From the NCBI GenBank assembly GCA_016219795.1, contig JACRKK010000080.1:1-12531 (forward strand): DNA of 12,531 nucleotides, read 5' to 3'. Each line of letters starts with the position of its first letter. Position 1 is the first letter of the stretch. The position numbers and the translations under genes are program-made. Shown here in pieces: positions 1 through 6,485 of the stretch. The stretch comes from Candidatus Woesearchaeota archaeon. Lineage in GTDB: Archaea > Nanobdellota > Nanobdellia > Woesearchaeales > JACRKL01. The notes below the pieces were generated by a model. That model was not told the DNA's origin. It made no database searches and saw only the letters and a list, made by a program, of their open reading frames with translations.

Positions 1-174
1 ACTCAGACAAAGACTTGGAAGATTGGTGAGAAAAACATGTTCATTCTCCAAATCTCTTGAAAACCATAACAAAGTTATTGGGCTATTTCTTCAAGAAAGA
101 AATATGGAGCGTTTATCAGTCAAATGATAACACTTCCAAAAGATGATATAAATAGTCAAGCTAATTTAAATGCC
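1..174 (+). mobile_element. IS1-family insertion sequence, 3' end (partial)
   Basis: The segment holds the C-terminal end of an IS1-type transposase followed by about 47 bases of non-coding sequence ending in AATGCC at 174. Read on the minus strand this end begins GGCATTTAAATTAGCTTGAC. The left end of a second IS1-type element at 12392 begins GGCATTGTATTAACTAAGAT. The shared GGCATT plus a similar AT-rich continuation suggest these are the terminal inverted repeats of related elements. The host flank after the end is AAGGACGA; the matching target duplication would lie outside the window. The boundary at 174 is inferred from the two ends only. Confidence 0.7.
2..127 (+). CDS. IS1-family transposase, C-terminal fragment (5' end outside window)
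   Basis: Frame 2 is open from the window edge to TGA at 125-127 and gives 41 residues beginning LRQRLGRLVRKTCSFSKSLE. The run of basic residues followed by FSKS.E.H.KVIG.FL matches, from memory, the C-terminus of IS1 InsB/InsAB transposases (E. coli version: LARKTICFSKSVEIHEKVIG). This is the tail after the DDE catalytic core, so no catalytic residue is visible here. The enzyme would cut and join the IS ends. Family assignment is firm for so short a piece, because both the motif and the position next to a plausible IS terminus agree. Confidence 0.83.
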   Translation, partial: LRQRLGRLVRKTCSFSKSLENHNKVIGLFLQERNMERLSVK

Positions 175-204
175 AAGGACGAAACTCTTAAAGACTATGG
201 TGCC

Positions 205-360
205 ATTTTTGGCGGTGCGACGGATGTGCTTCGCACATCCTGCTCGCCACTCCGTGGGAGCCTACCCTCGGCTCGCCGCACGCCACTACGGCGCTTGATG
301 TGATGGGGGTGGCACATAGGACGAAGTCCGTCAAGCCGCCGTAATCGTGGCCGTGCGGCA
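205..360. other. GC-rich palindromic segment, possible structured RNA or mobile palindrome
   Basis: This stretch is visibly richer in G+C than its surroundings and is packed with inverted repeats. Seen directly: GGATGTGC (222-229) / GCACATCC (233-240) around a TTC loop; GAGCC/GGCTC and CTCC/GGAG near 253-277; CGCCG/CGGCG near 276-295; GGAC (319-322) / GTCC (326-329) around GAA; GCCG/CGGC near 350-358. A long-range pairing closes the whole block: GGCGG (211-215) plus GACGG (219-223) with CCGTC (328-332) plus CCGCC (336-340), leaving TGC opposite AAG as an internal loop. I do not recognise it as RNase P, SRP or any other known RNA. It lies 37 bases from the IS1 end. Orientation is unknown, as the fold works on either strand. 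Confidence 0.5.
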
Positions 361-421
361 AATCTTCACCACTGCAAACTAGTCAAGACATCTTTCTCGA
401 CATAGGCACCTAATTCAGAAA

Positions 422-431
422 TATTTAAATA
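422..431 (+). promoter_or_regulatory. Archaeal TATA box for the 500-562 microgene
   Basis: TATTTAAATA is a close match to the archaeal TATA consensus. Its centre is about 26 bases before the GGGG at 452-455, so transcription would start at the base of the first leader hairpin (GGGCA 453-457 / TGCCC 461-465, loop GGT). No other gene lies between it and the microORF. Confidence 0.6.
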
Positions 432-499
432 GCAGTATTTCTTATGCCGCCGGGGCAGGTTGCCCAAAGACTGGGAAGCGTCCCAGGAGGTAGGTTTCC

Positions 500-562
500 A
501 TGGAACGATACAGCAGTGATGACGACGACGATTTTGACGATGATGATGGTGGCTGGGATTAA
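500..562 (+). CDS. Asp-rich 20-residue microprotein candidate
   Basis: The ORF reads MERYSSDDDDDFDDDDGGWD. Nine of 20 residues are Asp, in two blocks separated by Phe, with a Trp near the end. Support is contextual: a TATA box at 422-431, a leader with two perfect hairpins (453-465 and CTGGGA 471-476 / TCCCAG 481-486), a strong Shine-Dalgarno GGAGGT at 487-492 placed eight bases before ATG, and a terminator hairpin with a T-rich tail straight after. The stop codon TAA starts at the end of the terminator's 5' arm. Asp codons alternate GAT and GAC, so this is not just a triplet repeat. It resembles acidic tails or DNA-mimic segments, but a 20-mer has no assignable function. The alternative is that the transcript is a small non-coding RNA and the ORF is incidental. 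Confidence 0.45.
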   Translation: MERYSSDDDDDFDDDDGGWD

Positions 563-590
563 AGATCCCATCTTCCTTTTCTTTTTCTAA
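554..590 (+). terminator. Hairpin plus T-rich terminator
   Basis: TGGGAT (554-559) pairs with ATCCCA (565-570) around a TAAAG loop, followed by a pyrimidine tract rich in T (571-588). It ends the microgene transcript. It also lies 30 bases past the stop of the minus-strand metal-binding protein gene, where two transcription units converge. Confidence 0.6.
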
Positions 591-619
591 TCTCTTGCAA
601 AAAAGTAGAACTCTATTCT

Positions 620-916
620 CTAATGCCCGCCATGTCCTCCATGGCCGGCGCCTTCAGTCTTGATAACTTCGTGCCGCTTCACTTCATTAATCTTGAGATC
701 TTTCTGCTGATCTTTTAGCTCTTTTACCACAACGGTTGCCTCTTTGCCATCTCCCTCATAGTCAACACCTTTCTCCTCATAGAAGCAGTGGTCACAGCAG
801 TGCTTGGCATATCCTCCCTCATCCTCTTTAAGATGGAGGGTATCTGCCCATTTGTTGCAGATATCACATATATGGGTATCAGTCTCCTGCGACAGAAACC
901 ATTTGAATGAGCGCAT
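620..916 (-). CDS. Small Cys/His-rich metal-binding protein
   Basis: The product has 98 residues. It carries CxxC at residues 17-20 (CDIC) and a second group CCDHC at 40-44, the spacing of a treble-clef or zinc-ribbon-like knuckle, with extra His at 15, 28, 39 and 43. The middle is acidic and the C-terminus is a Gly-His tail, GHGGHGGH, able to bind Ni, Zn or Cu. No signal peptide or membrane segment is visible, so it should be cytosolic. Its ATG shares one base with the TAA stop of the upstream winged-helix gene (TAATG), so the two are translated together. The inferred job is metal binding or metal-dependent interaction under control of that regulator. I do not recognise a named family. Confidence 0.72.
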   Translation of the reverse strand: MRSFKWFLSQETDTHICDICNKWADTLHLKEDEGGYAKHCCDHCFYEEKGVDYEGDGKEATVVVKELKDQQKDLKINEVKRHEVIKTEGAGHGGHGGH

Positions 917-1185
917 TATAACAGCCCCTGCAGAACGTGAAGATAATTGGCTACATCCATCCCCTTTTTGGTGAAGGTAATCAGTTTCATCCTACCTTGC
1001 TTTTCAAAGACAAGCAAATCTGCTTTCTCAAGCAGGGAAAGAACCTTAACCACATGAGAATACGTGCAATCGACACTTTTTGCAAGTGCGCTTGCATATA
1101 CGCCACCCTTCGCGTTCTTGATGGCAAGGATGATCCGAGCAGGTTTTTCACGGAAAATGACGCTGAATATGATGGATTGCTTCAT
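916..1185 (-). CDS. Winged-helix transcriptional regulator (MarR/ArsR-like fold)
   Basis: The 89-residue protein is the size of a bare winged-helix domain. Helix 1 is near residues 12-24 (KPARIILAIKNA), helices 2 and 3 follow in ASALAKSVDCTYSHVVKVLSLLEK (residues 31-54), and the wing is the hairpin LVFEKQGRMKLITFTKKG. The SHVVKVLSLLEKADLL stretch is the typical recognition helix. It has one Cys (residue 39) at the helix-turn-helix, which could be a redox or metal switch, though that is speculation. The start is supported by a TATA box 28 bases upstream (leaderless). It is cotranscribed with the metal-binding protein and divergent from trxB; the shared intergenic region has an inverted repeat between the two TATA boxes. 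Its ligand is unknown. Confidence 0.8.
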   Translation of the reverse strand: MKQSIIFSVIFREKPARIILAIKNAKGGVYASALAKSVDCTYSHVVKVLSLLEKADLLVFEKQGRMKLITFTKKGMDVANYLHVLQGLL

Positions 1186-1207
1186 ACGTCTGGCTAAGTG
1201 GATACTT

Positions 1208-1217
1208 CTATTTATAG
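1208..1217 (-). promoter_or_regulatory. TATA box of the regulator/metal-protein operon
   Basis: On the minus strand this reads CTATAAATAG. Its centre is about 28 bases before the A of the regulator's ATG at 1185, the spacing for a leaderless archaeal transcript. Confidence 0.65.
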
Positions 1218-1224
1218 TTTGCGA

Positions 1225-1244
1225 TAGTTATATTGTATTAACTA
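1225..1244. promoter_or_regulatory. Candidate operator: inverted repeat between divergent promoters
   Basis: TAGTTATATTGTATTAACTA has perfect 6-base half-sites (TAGTTA / TAACTA) eight bases apart. Half-site centres are 14 bases apart, somewhat more than one helical turn. It sits between the TATA boxes of the winged-helix gene (1208-1217) and trxB (1259-1266), where a dimeric regulator could act on both. Binding is inferred; the region is AT-rich, so chance palindromes are possible. Confidence 0.4.
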
Positions 1245-1258
1245 ATTTTAACAAAATA

Positions 1259-1266
1259 TTTATATG
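1259..1266 (+). promoter_or_regulatory. TATA box of the trxB operon
   Basis: TTTATATG lies with its centre 27 bases before the ATG at 1289. It is only about 11 bases before the upstream in-frame ATG at 1274, which is too close for that codon to be in the transcript. This decides the trxB start. Confidence 0.6.
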
Positions 1267-1288
1267 GGCGTAGATGTTCCAACCCTAT

Positions 1289-2206
1289 ATGGAAAATGTC
1301 ATCATTCTCGGATCTGGCTGTGCAGGTTTCACCGCTGCCATCTATGCAGCACGCGCCAATCTAAGTCCTCTGGTTCTTGGGGGTCTTGAATCCGGAGGCC
1401 AGCTTATGCTCACCACAGAAGTGGAGAACTTCCCTGGGTTTCCGGAAGGGATTATGGGACCTGAACTTATCGCAAACATGCGTAAGCAGGCAGAGCGTTT
1501 TGGTGCGCGTTTTGATGACGTTAACGCAACCAGTTTTACGGTGAAAGACAAGCACCTTGAGCTTGGAACAGAAAATGGGGTTTTGCAAACTAAGACACTG
1601 ATTATTGCTACAGGTGCTTCTGCTAAGATGCTGGGCATTCCTTCAGAAAAACAGTATCTTGGCAGAGGAGTCAGTACTTGCGCAACCTGTGACGGATTTT
1701 TCTATAAAGACAAAGAAATCATTGTGGTGGGAGGCGGGGATAGCGCGTGCGAAGAAGCCCTTTTCCTCACTAAATTTGCAAAAAAATTGACTATCGTGCA
1801 TCGTAGGGATGCTTTTCGCGCAAGCAAGATCATGCAGGACCGCGTTTTTGCAAACAAAAAAATAACCGTAGTCTGGAACAGCGCAGTTGAAGAAATCCAG
1901 GGTGACGGAAAAAAAGTGAGTGGCGTAACCCTGAAAAATATAGAAACGGGCAACGTAACCCATCTGCAAGTGGATGGTATTTTCATAGCCATTGGCCACA
2001 CACCAAACACCAGGATATTTGGCAACCAGATCAAGGTTGATGACCATGGATTCATCATCACCGACAAGCACTCTCATACTAATATCTCTGGAGTCTTTGC
2101 AGCAGGAGATGTGCAGGATCCTGTCTTTAAGCAAGCCGTCACTTCAGCAGGCACTGGATGCCAGGCAGCCATGGAAGCGGAAAAATATCTGGAACGATAC
2201 ATTTAA
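1289..2206 (+). CDS. trxB: Thioredoxin reductase (NADPH, flavoprotein)
   Basis: The enzyme passes electrons from NADPH through FAD and a Cys pair to thioredoxin in the cytosol. Read from ATG 1289 (305 residues) it has the FAD-binding GSGCAG at about residue 8, which carries Cys where the family usually has Pro. The redox motif CATC is at 131-134, followed by DGFF; the NADPH site GGGDSACEEA is near 148; HRRDAFR near 171 is the signature for the 2'-phosphate of NADPH; GVFAAGDVQD near the end contacts FAD. Length and domain order are normal for the low-molecular-weight class. An in-frame ATG at 1274 would add five residues but falls too close to the TATA box. It leads an operon with the antiporter gene 25 bases downstream. 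Confidence 0.95.
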   Translation: MENVIILGSGCAGFTAAIYAARANLSPLVLGGLESGGQLMLTTEVENFPGFPEGIMGPELIANMRKQAERFGARFDDVNATSFTVKDKHLELGTENGVLQTKTLIIATGASAKMLGIPSEKQYLGRGVSTCATCDGFFYKDKEIIVVGGGDSACEEALFLTKFAKKLTIVHRRDAFRASKIMQDRVFANKKITVVWNSAVEEIQGDGKKVSGVTLKNIETGNVTHLQVDGIFIAIGHTPNTRIFGNQIKVDDHGFIITDKHSHTNISGVFAAGDVQDPVFKQAVTSAGTGCQAAMEAEKYLERYI

Positions 2207-2231
2207 ATAATAACCAACTCTAAAAAACCGC

Positions 2232-4058
2232 ATGGTGGACATCTTTCTGGAAATTGGGGTTCTTATCATTGTTGCCAGTATATTTGCTTTTGTGCTTCAG
2301 AGAATAAAGCAACCGCTGATTCCTGCCTACATTGCCACCGGTGTCCTTCTTGGGCCAGGCTTCGGACAACTTTTGGGCCTTCTGGGCATCACTGGCTTTG
2401 CAGGATTCATCACCAACACAGAACTGATACGCAATCTCTCAGAAATGGGCATTGCCTTTCTCCTATTCATTGTGGGTCTGGAGATTGATTTCAAGAAACT
2501 CAAAGACGTTGGCCTTGTAAGCTCTCTTGGCGGCTTTATCCATGTTCCTCTCATTGGTGCAGGAGGTTTTTTCCTTGCAAAACTGATGGGGTTGTCAACC
2601 ATTGCTTCTTTCTATATGGGCACTATTCTTGCCTTCAGCAGCACCATGGTTGTGGTGAAAATACTTTCGGATCGCAAGGAGATTGACACGTTGCATGGAA
2701 GAATCACTATTGGTTTCCTCTTAATGGAAGACGTTGTTGCTGTCCTTGTCCTTGCCACCATGTCAACCTTACAGGACTTCTCATTCATTGTCTTTGGCAT
2801 TGCGCTGCTCAAGGGTGTCTTTCTCGGAGCCCTGGTGCTCCTTATCACCTGGTATATCCTTCCGCCGCTGTTCAAATTTGCTGCAAGAACCCAGGAACTT
2901 TTGTTCCTGCTTGCTATCAGCACCTGTTTTCTCTACTCCCTTCTTGCAAAGTATGTGGGATACCTTCTCTACTGGATTCTGCAGCTTCCGGTTGCTGCCT
3001 CCCTTCTTTCTGCAGGAGCTCCTGAGCTTGTGAAGCCAGGCTTTCCTATCGTCATTGGTGCATTCATGGCCGGCCTAGGACTGGCAAACCTACCCTACCG
3101 TCTAGAAATTATAGGTCGAGTGAAACCGCTCAAAGACTTCTTTTCCACGCTTTTTTTTGTGAGTTTGGGAATGGAGCTGGTATTTATTAATGTAGGTCAT
3201 CTTACGCTTCCACTTATTTTCTTCACCCTTTTTGTGCTCTTGATAAAACCCCTCCTCCTTCTGCTGGTGGTGGCAGTTTTTGGCTATACCAAAAGGACCT
3301 CATTCTTTACAGGACTTTCCCTTGCACAGATCAGCGAATTCTCGCTCATTATTGCTGCTCAAGCATTCATACTTGGCCAGATCCCTCAGGAAATCTTTTT
3401 AATCACTGTGGCGCTTGCAGTTATCACCATTGCTACCACAACGTACCTTCTAAAATATAAGGATAGGATTTATGCCTTTGCTTCACCATTCCTTGGCTTT
3501 GTTGAGAAGTTTGCACACCCGTCCAAAAGCCTTGCATACCTTCCCCTAGATATTGACAAAGAAGTTGTGCTTGTTGGCTATGACCGGCTTGGTTTCAACA
3601 TTTTCCGAACGTTGAAAAAACAGCGGAAAAATTTTGTGGTTGTCGACTACAATCCGGATATCATTAAACACCTTATCCGGGACAGGGTGCATTGCATCTA
3701 TGGAGACATTGCAGATCCGGAAATTCTTGAACGCATTAATCTCAAGAAAGCAAAGATTGTCATCTCCACCATAACTGATAAAAATGCAAGCCTCCTTCTT
3801 ATAAAAAAAGCAAAGCACGCAAACAGGGCTGCGGTTGTTTTTGTTACAGCCCATTTTGTCGAAGATGCCCTCAACCTCTATGATGCAGGTGCTGACTATG
3901 TCATCCTGCCACATTTCCTGGGTGGTGAAAGAGTATCTCTTATTCTTGAAGAAATTTCAGTGGATATTAGCAAAGTATTAAAAAACAAGATCAATCACAT
4001 CAACGAATTGCACACCAGGGTGGTGCATGGACATCAGCATCCCCAACACCTATCATGA
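2232..4058 (+). CDS. CPA2-family cation/proton antiporter with C-terminal TrkA-N (RCK) domain
   Basis: The 608-residue protein has a membrane part (residues 1 to about 405, a dozen or so hydrophobic segments) and a cytosolic nucleotide-binding domain (about 443-570), as in KefB/KefC. Family motifs seen are GLEIDFKKLK (87-96), LMEDVVAVLVL (164-174), GAFMAGLGLANL near 277 and FFVSLGMEL near 308. The Rossmann motif is VGYDRLG at 448-454, less regular than the usual GxGxxG, with VVVDYNPD following as the NAD-contacting strand. The likely role is K+ or Na+/H+ exchange gated by nucleotide or redox state; the ion cannot be read from sequence. An extra hydrophobic stretch of some 25 residues around 243-270 seems to be an insertion. 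The C-terminus is His-rich. The stop overlaps the next start (ATGA). Confidence 0.9.
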   Translation: MVDIFLEIGVLIIVASIFAFVLQRIKQPLIPAYIATGVLLGPGFGQLLGLLGITGFAGFITNTELIRNLSEMGIAFLLFIVGLEIDFKKLKDVGLVSSLGGFIHVPLIGAGGFFLAKLMGLSTIASFYMGTILAFSSTMVVVKILSDRKEIDTLHGRITIGFLLMEDVVAVLVLATMSTLQDFSFIVFGIALLKGVFLGALVLLITWYILPPLFKFAARTQELLFLLAISTCFLYSLLAKYVGYLLYWILQLPVAASLLSAGAPELVKPGFPIVIGAFMAGLGLANLPYRLEIIGRVKPLKDFFSTLFFVSLGMELVFINVGHLTLPLIFFTLFVLLIKPLLLLLVVAVFGYTKRTSFFTGLSLAQISEFSLIIAAQAFILGQIPQEIFLITVALAVITIATTTYLLKYKDRIYAFASPFLGFVEKFAHPSKSLAYLPLDIDKEVVLVGYDRLGFNIFRTLKKQRKNFVVVDYNPDIIKHLIRDRVHCIYGDIADPEILERINLKKAKIVISTITDKNASLLLIKKAKHANRAAVVFVTAHFVEDALNLYDAGADYVILPHFLGGERVSLILEEISVDISKVLKNKINHINELHTRVVHGHQHPQHLS

Positions 4059-4318
4059 TAACTACTAAACAAGTAGCGGAATTGCGCTCCCAAGCTATGG
4101 CACTAAAGCCAGCAGCCTGGATAGGAAAGGCAGGCATTCATGATACTGCTGTTGCTGAGATAAGAAAGCAGCTCAAGAAAAGGCGGCTTGTCAAGGTTAA
4201 GTTTCTCAACACTTTTCTTGAAGGTCACGATAAAAAGCAACAGGTAATAGATTTGGTGCATCGCTGTGACGCCACACTTGTCCAGCAAGTGGGGAACATG
4301 GTAGTGCTCTATAAATAG
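4055..4318 (+). CDS. yhbY: YhbY/CRM-domain RNA-binding protein
   Basis: The 87 residues form a single CRM (CRS1-YhbY) domain. The sequence begins with a helix ending in LKPAAWIGKAGI, which contains the signature GKxG loop, and ends in LVQQVGNMVVLYK, the family's closing strand. Bacterial YhbY associates with pre-50S ribosomal particles, and archaeal single-domain versions are thought to act in ribosome assembly too; the latter is by analogy. The ATG overlaps the antiporter stop by four bases, so translation is coupled, although the two functions are unrelated. It converges on the TerC gene with only 12 bases between stops. Confidence 0.92.
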   Translation: MITTKQVAELRSQAMALKPAAWIGKAGIHDTAVAEIRKQLKKRRLVKVKFLNTFLEGHDKKQQVIDLVHRCDATLVQQVGNMVVLYK

Positions 4319-4330
4319 CAGTACCTCATT

Positions 4331-5289
4331 TTATTTTTTCAGTTTTGGGTGCTGGTGATGTGGGTGGTGTTTTACCCAGGTGACGCTTGCTATCATTGCC
4401 AGAGCAAGTATACCTATGATAATTCCCAACGAGAGGAATATGGAGATATGGATAAAGTCTTCTACCAACATCTTCACACCGATAAACATGAGAATGATTC
4501 CCAAACCATAGTTTAGGTAATGGAAATAATCATGGGCCTTGAGGATGACAAAATACAGAGACCTTAAGCCAAGGATTGCAAAAATATTGGATGTAAAAAC
4601 GATGTAGGGGTCTGTTGTTATACCAAAAATGGCAGGAATAGAATCCAGCGCAAAGGCAAGGTCGGTGACTTCAATGACCACAAGAACAACAAAGAAAAGC
4701 GTTACCATGGTCTTCCCATTACGTCTGACAATCAATGCGCCATCATGGTGATCCCGTGTTACATGCACAATCTTTCTGATCATTCTGACCACAAGACTGT
4801 CGTGAGGGTCATACGTCTCTTCTTTTTTCCGAATGATATTGATTCCCCCATAAATCAGGAATAACCCAAATAGGTAGAGGATCCAATGGAACTTGGTAAT
4901 CAGAACTGCACCAATTCCAATCATCAATCCTCGCATGAGCAGTGCTCCAACAATGCCCCAAAACAGAATCTTGTGCTGGTATTTTGGCTCTATTTTGAAA
5001 CTGAGGAAAATCAGGAGAATGACAAACAGATTGTCAACGCTCAATGATTTTTCAAGGATGTAGCCTGCAAGGAACTGCACTGCTGGTTTGCTTCCAAATT
5101 CAAACCAGAGAAACAGATTGAAGAGCATGGACATAGAAAACCAGACTGCACTCCAGAATAATGCCTCTTTGATGGAGAGCGTATGCTTTTTTTGTTGAAA
5201 ACACCAAGGTCAAGAATTAAGAACACGGCGACTAGTGCTAAAAAACCTAACCACATAAATATTGGCGAAACGCCAGGAATTGTTATCAT
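4331..5289 (-). CDS. TerC-family integral membrane protein, frame broken at an A7 run
   Basis: TerC/Alx proteins are membrane proteins linked to metal (Mn) export and tellurium resistance. The gene starts at ATG 5289 (MITIPGVSP...LDLGVFNKK), then the frame shifts by -1 within seven A's (plus-strand T's 5187-5193), and the protein continues HTLSIKEALFWSAVWF... from 5185 into the main part. Together about 319 residues, the normal size, with the conserved SLSVDNLFV and VTDLAFALDSIPAIFGIT segments and a His-rich tail (HHPHHQH). One more A would restore the frame exactly. Either the base is missing through sequencing error, or polymerase slippage on the A run makes some full protein, or the gene is newly broken. 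The downstream piece alone, from ATG 5134, would lack the first membrane segment. It follows the small gene by seven bases. Confidence 0.85.
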
Positions 5290-5296
5290 CGTGCCC

Positions 5297-5491
5297 TTAG
5301 GCAGCGACCACTTTTATCTTTTTGACCTTATTTGCCTCGGTCTTGAGATTGACCAGCTTGTAATTTTCTATTTTATTTGCTTTTGCCCAAGTATGTGCTG
5401 CCTCTTCGGTTGCAAACGTCTTTGGCCTACTTTTGCGGCCTCTTCCTGTTGCATATTTGTCATATCGAATCGTATAGAGTGTGCTTCCCAT
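5297..5491 (-). CDS. Small basic protein of unknown function
   Basis: The 64-residue product is strongly basic (RGRKSRPK, NKVKKIKV) with no Cys, signal or membrane segment. The predicted order is two strands (STLYTIRYDKY, KSRPKTFAT), one helix (EEAAHTWAKANK) and a strand (YKLVNLKT), like small beta-beta-alpha nucleic-acid-binding folds such as the AP2 or integrase-arm type; this is a shape argument, not homology. A GTG three codons upstream (5500) is part of the ribosome binding site AAAGGTGA itself, so ATG 5491, six bases after that site, is the better start. It sits 12 bases after the malate dehydrogenase stop and seven bases before terC, so it belongs to their operon. I do not recognise the family. 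Confidence 0.7.
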   Translation of the reverse strand: MGSTLYTIRYDKYATGRGRKSRPKTFATEEAAHTWAKANKIENYKLVNLKTEANKVKKIKVVAA

Positions 5492-5503
5492 AGTATTCAC
5501 CTT

Positions 5504-6418
5504 TCAAAGGCTCTTAAGCAAGGATGCTGTCTGCTGCGCAGAAGCCAAAAGCTCCTGCAATGTCTCCCTGCCTAACGACAGTTTGATGATCTGTTCTACG
5601 CCTTTTCTTCCTAAAAGAACAGGCACCCCTACATAAATGTTTTGGATTCCGTAGGTTCCTTCGAGATAGGCGCATACGGGCAGGATACGTTTGCTGTCTT
5701 CAAGGATGGCTTGGGCCATTACAGCAGCAGCAGCACCAGGCGCATAGTAGGCACTGCCTGTCTTCAGAAGAGCGACAATTTCTGCACCTCCATTCTTGGT
5801 GCGCTGTATCATCTGGTGTATTGTTTCAGGTGATGTGAGTTCCGCGAGAGGAACGCTTCCCACCATCGTATGTTCGGGTAAGGCTACCATCGCATCTCCG
5901 TGGTTGCCAAGGACAGTGCTATGGACATCCAAGACAGCGACATTCAGATGCTGGGCTATGCATGTCCGCAAGCGTGCGGTGTCAAGGACGCCTGCCATAC
6001 CCATGACTCGCTCTTTTGGGAATCCCAGAGCCTTGAGAGCAACGTGGCACATGGCATCCAATGGATTGGTAACCATAATGACAATGGCATTTGGGCAGTG
6101 TATTTTGATGTGGCTGCATACTTCTCCTATAATCCTTGCATTGATCTTCAGAAGGTCTTCCCGCGTCATACCTGGTTTTCTTGCAACACCTGCGGTGATG
6201 ATAACCACTTCTGCATCTTTGATAGCGGTGTAGTCCATGGAACCAGTGATTTTAGCTGGGGATTCAAAAACGGCAGTAGATTGCTGGATATCAAGCGCCT
6301 TACCTTCTGCAATGCCAGGTACTACATCCACAAGGGTGATGGTATAAGGTTTTCTGGCAAGCACAAAAGCAGCAGTGCTGCCGACGTTTCCAGCGCCGAT
6401 GATTGCTACCTTTTTCAT
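5504..6418 (-). CDS. mdh: Malate dehydrogenase (NAD-dependent, LDH/MDH superfamily)
   Basis: The enzyme interconverts malate and oxaloacetate with NAD(H) in the cytosol. From ATG 6418 it has 304 residues, a normal length. Features are the Rossmann motif GAGNVGS (8-14), Asp31 that favours NAD over NADP, the substrate loop ARKPGMTR (79-86), whose first Arg marks malate rather than lactate specificity, Asn118 in VTNPLD, and the catalytic pair Asp146 (VLDTARLR) and His173 (GNHGD). The frame is open for 41 more codons upstream, but that stretch has no family similarity and contains the TATA box, so it is not coding. It heads the operon mdh - small protein - terC and is divergent from the helicase gene. 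Confidence 0.93.
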   Translation of the reverse strand: MKKVAIIGAGNVGSTAAFVLARKPYTITLVDVVPGIAEGKALDIQQSTAVFESPAKITGSMDYTAIKDAEVVIITAGVARKPGMTREDLLKINARIIGEVCSHIKIHCPNAIVIMVTNPLDAMCHVALKALGFPKERVMGMAGVLDTARLRTCIAQHLNVAVLDVHSTVLGNHGDAMVALPEHTMVGSVPLAELTSPETIHQMIQRTKNGGAEIVALLKTGSAYYAPGAAAAVMAQAILEDSKRILPVCAYLEGTYGIQNIYVGVPVLLGRKGVEQIIKLSLGRETLQELLASAQQTASLLKSL

Positions 6419-6442
6419 GGCAGTTGGGTTGTTGATTGCTAT

Positions 6443-6450
6443 TATATAAA
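6443..6450 (-). promoter_or_regulatory. TATA box of the mdh operon
   Basis: The minus strand reads TTTATATA, centred about 29 bases before the mdh ATG at 6418. This implies a leaderless or nearly leaderless transcript. Confidence 0.6.
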
Positions 6451-6477
6451 TGTTGCTTTGCTCATTGAGGCAAAAGC

Positions 6478-6485
6478 ATTTAAAG
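6478..6485 (+). promoter_or_regulatory. TATA box of the helicase-fragment gene
   Basis: ATTTAAAG is centred 27-28 bases before the ATG at 6509. A weak GGGT four bases before that ATG could also serve as a ribosome site. Confidence 0.5.

Noticed and set aside
124..303. A 59-codon frame starting with ATG that overlaps the transposase stop (ATGA) and runs through the IS end into the GC-rich block.
   Set aside because: It crosses the inferred IS boundary, and its second half is an Arg/Pro/Ser-rich string imposed by the palindromes; no protein-like pattern, so probably chance.
5187..5193. Programmed -1 ribosomal frameshifting in terC.
   Set aside because: The zero-frame codons are AAC AAA AAA AGC, giving C AAA AAA or A AAA AGC instead of the standard A AAA AAG register; slippage in transcription or a sequence error fits better.
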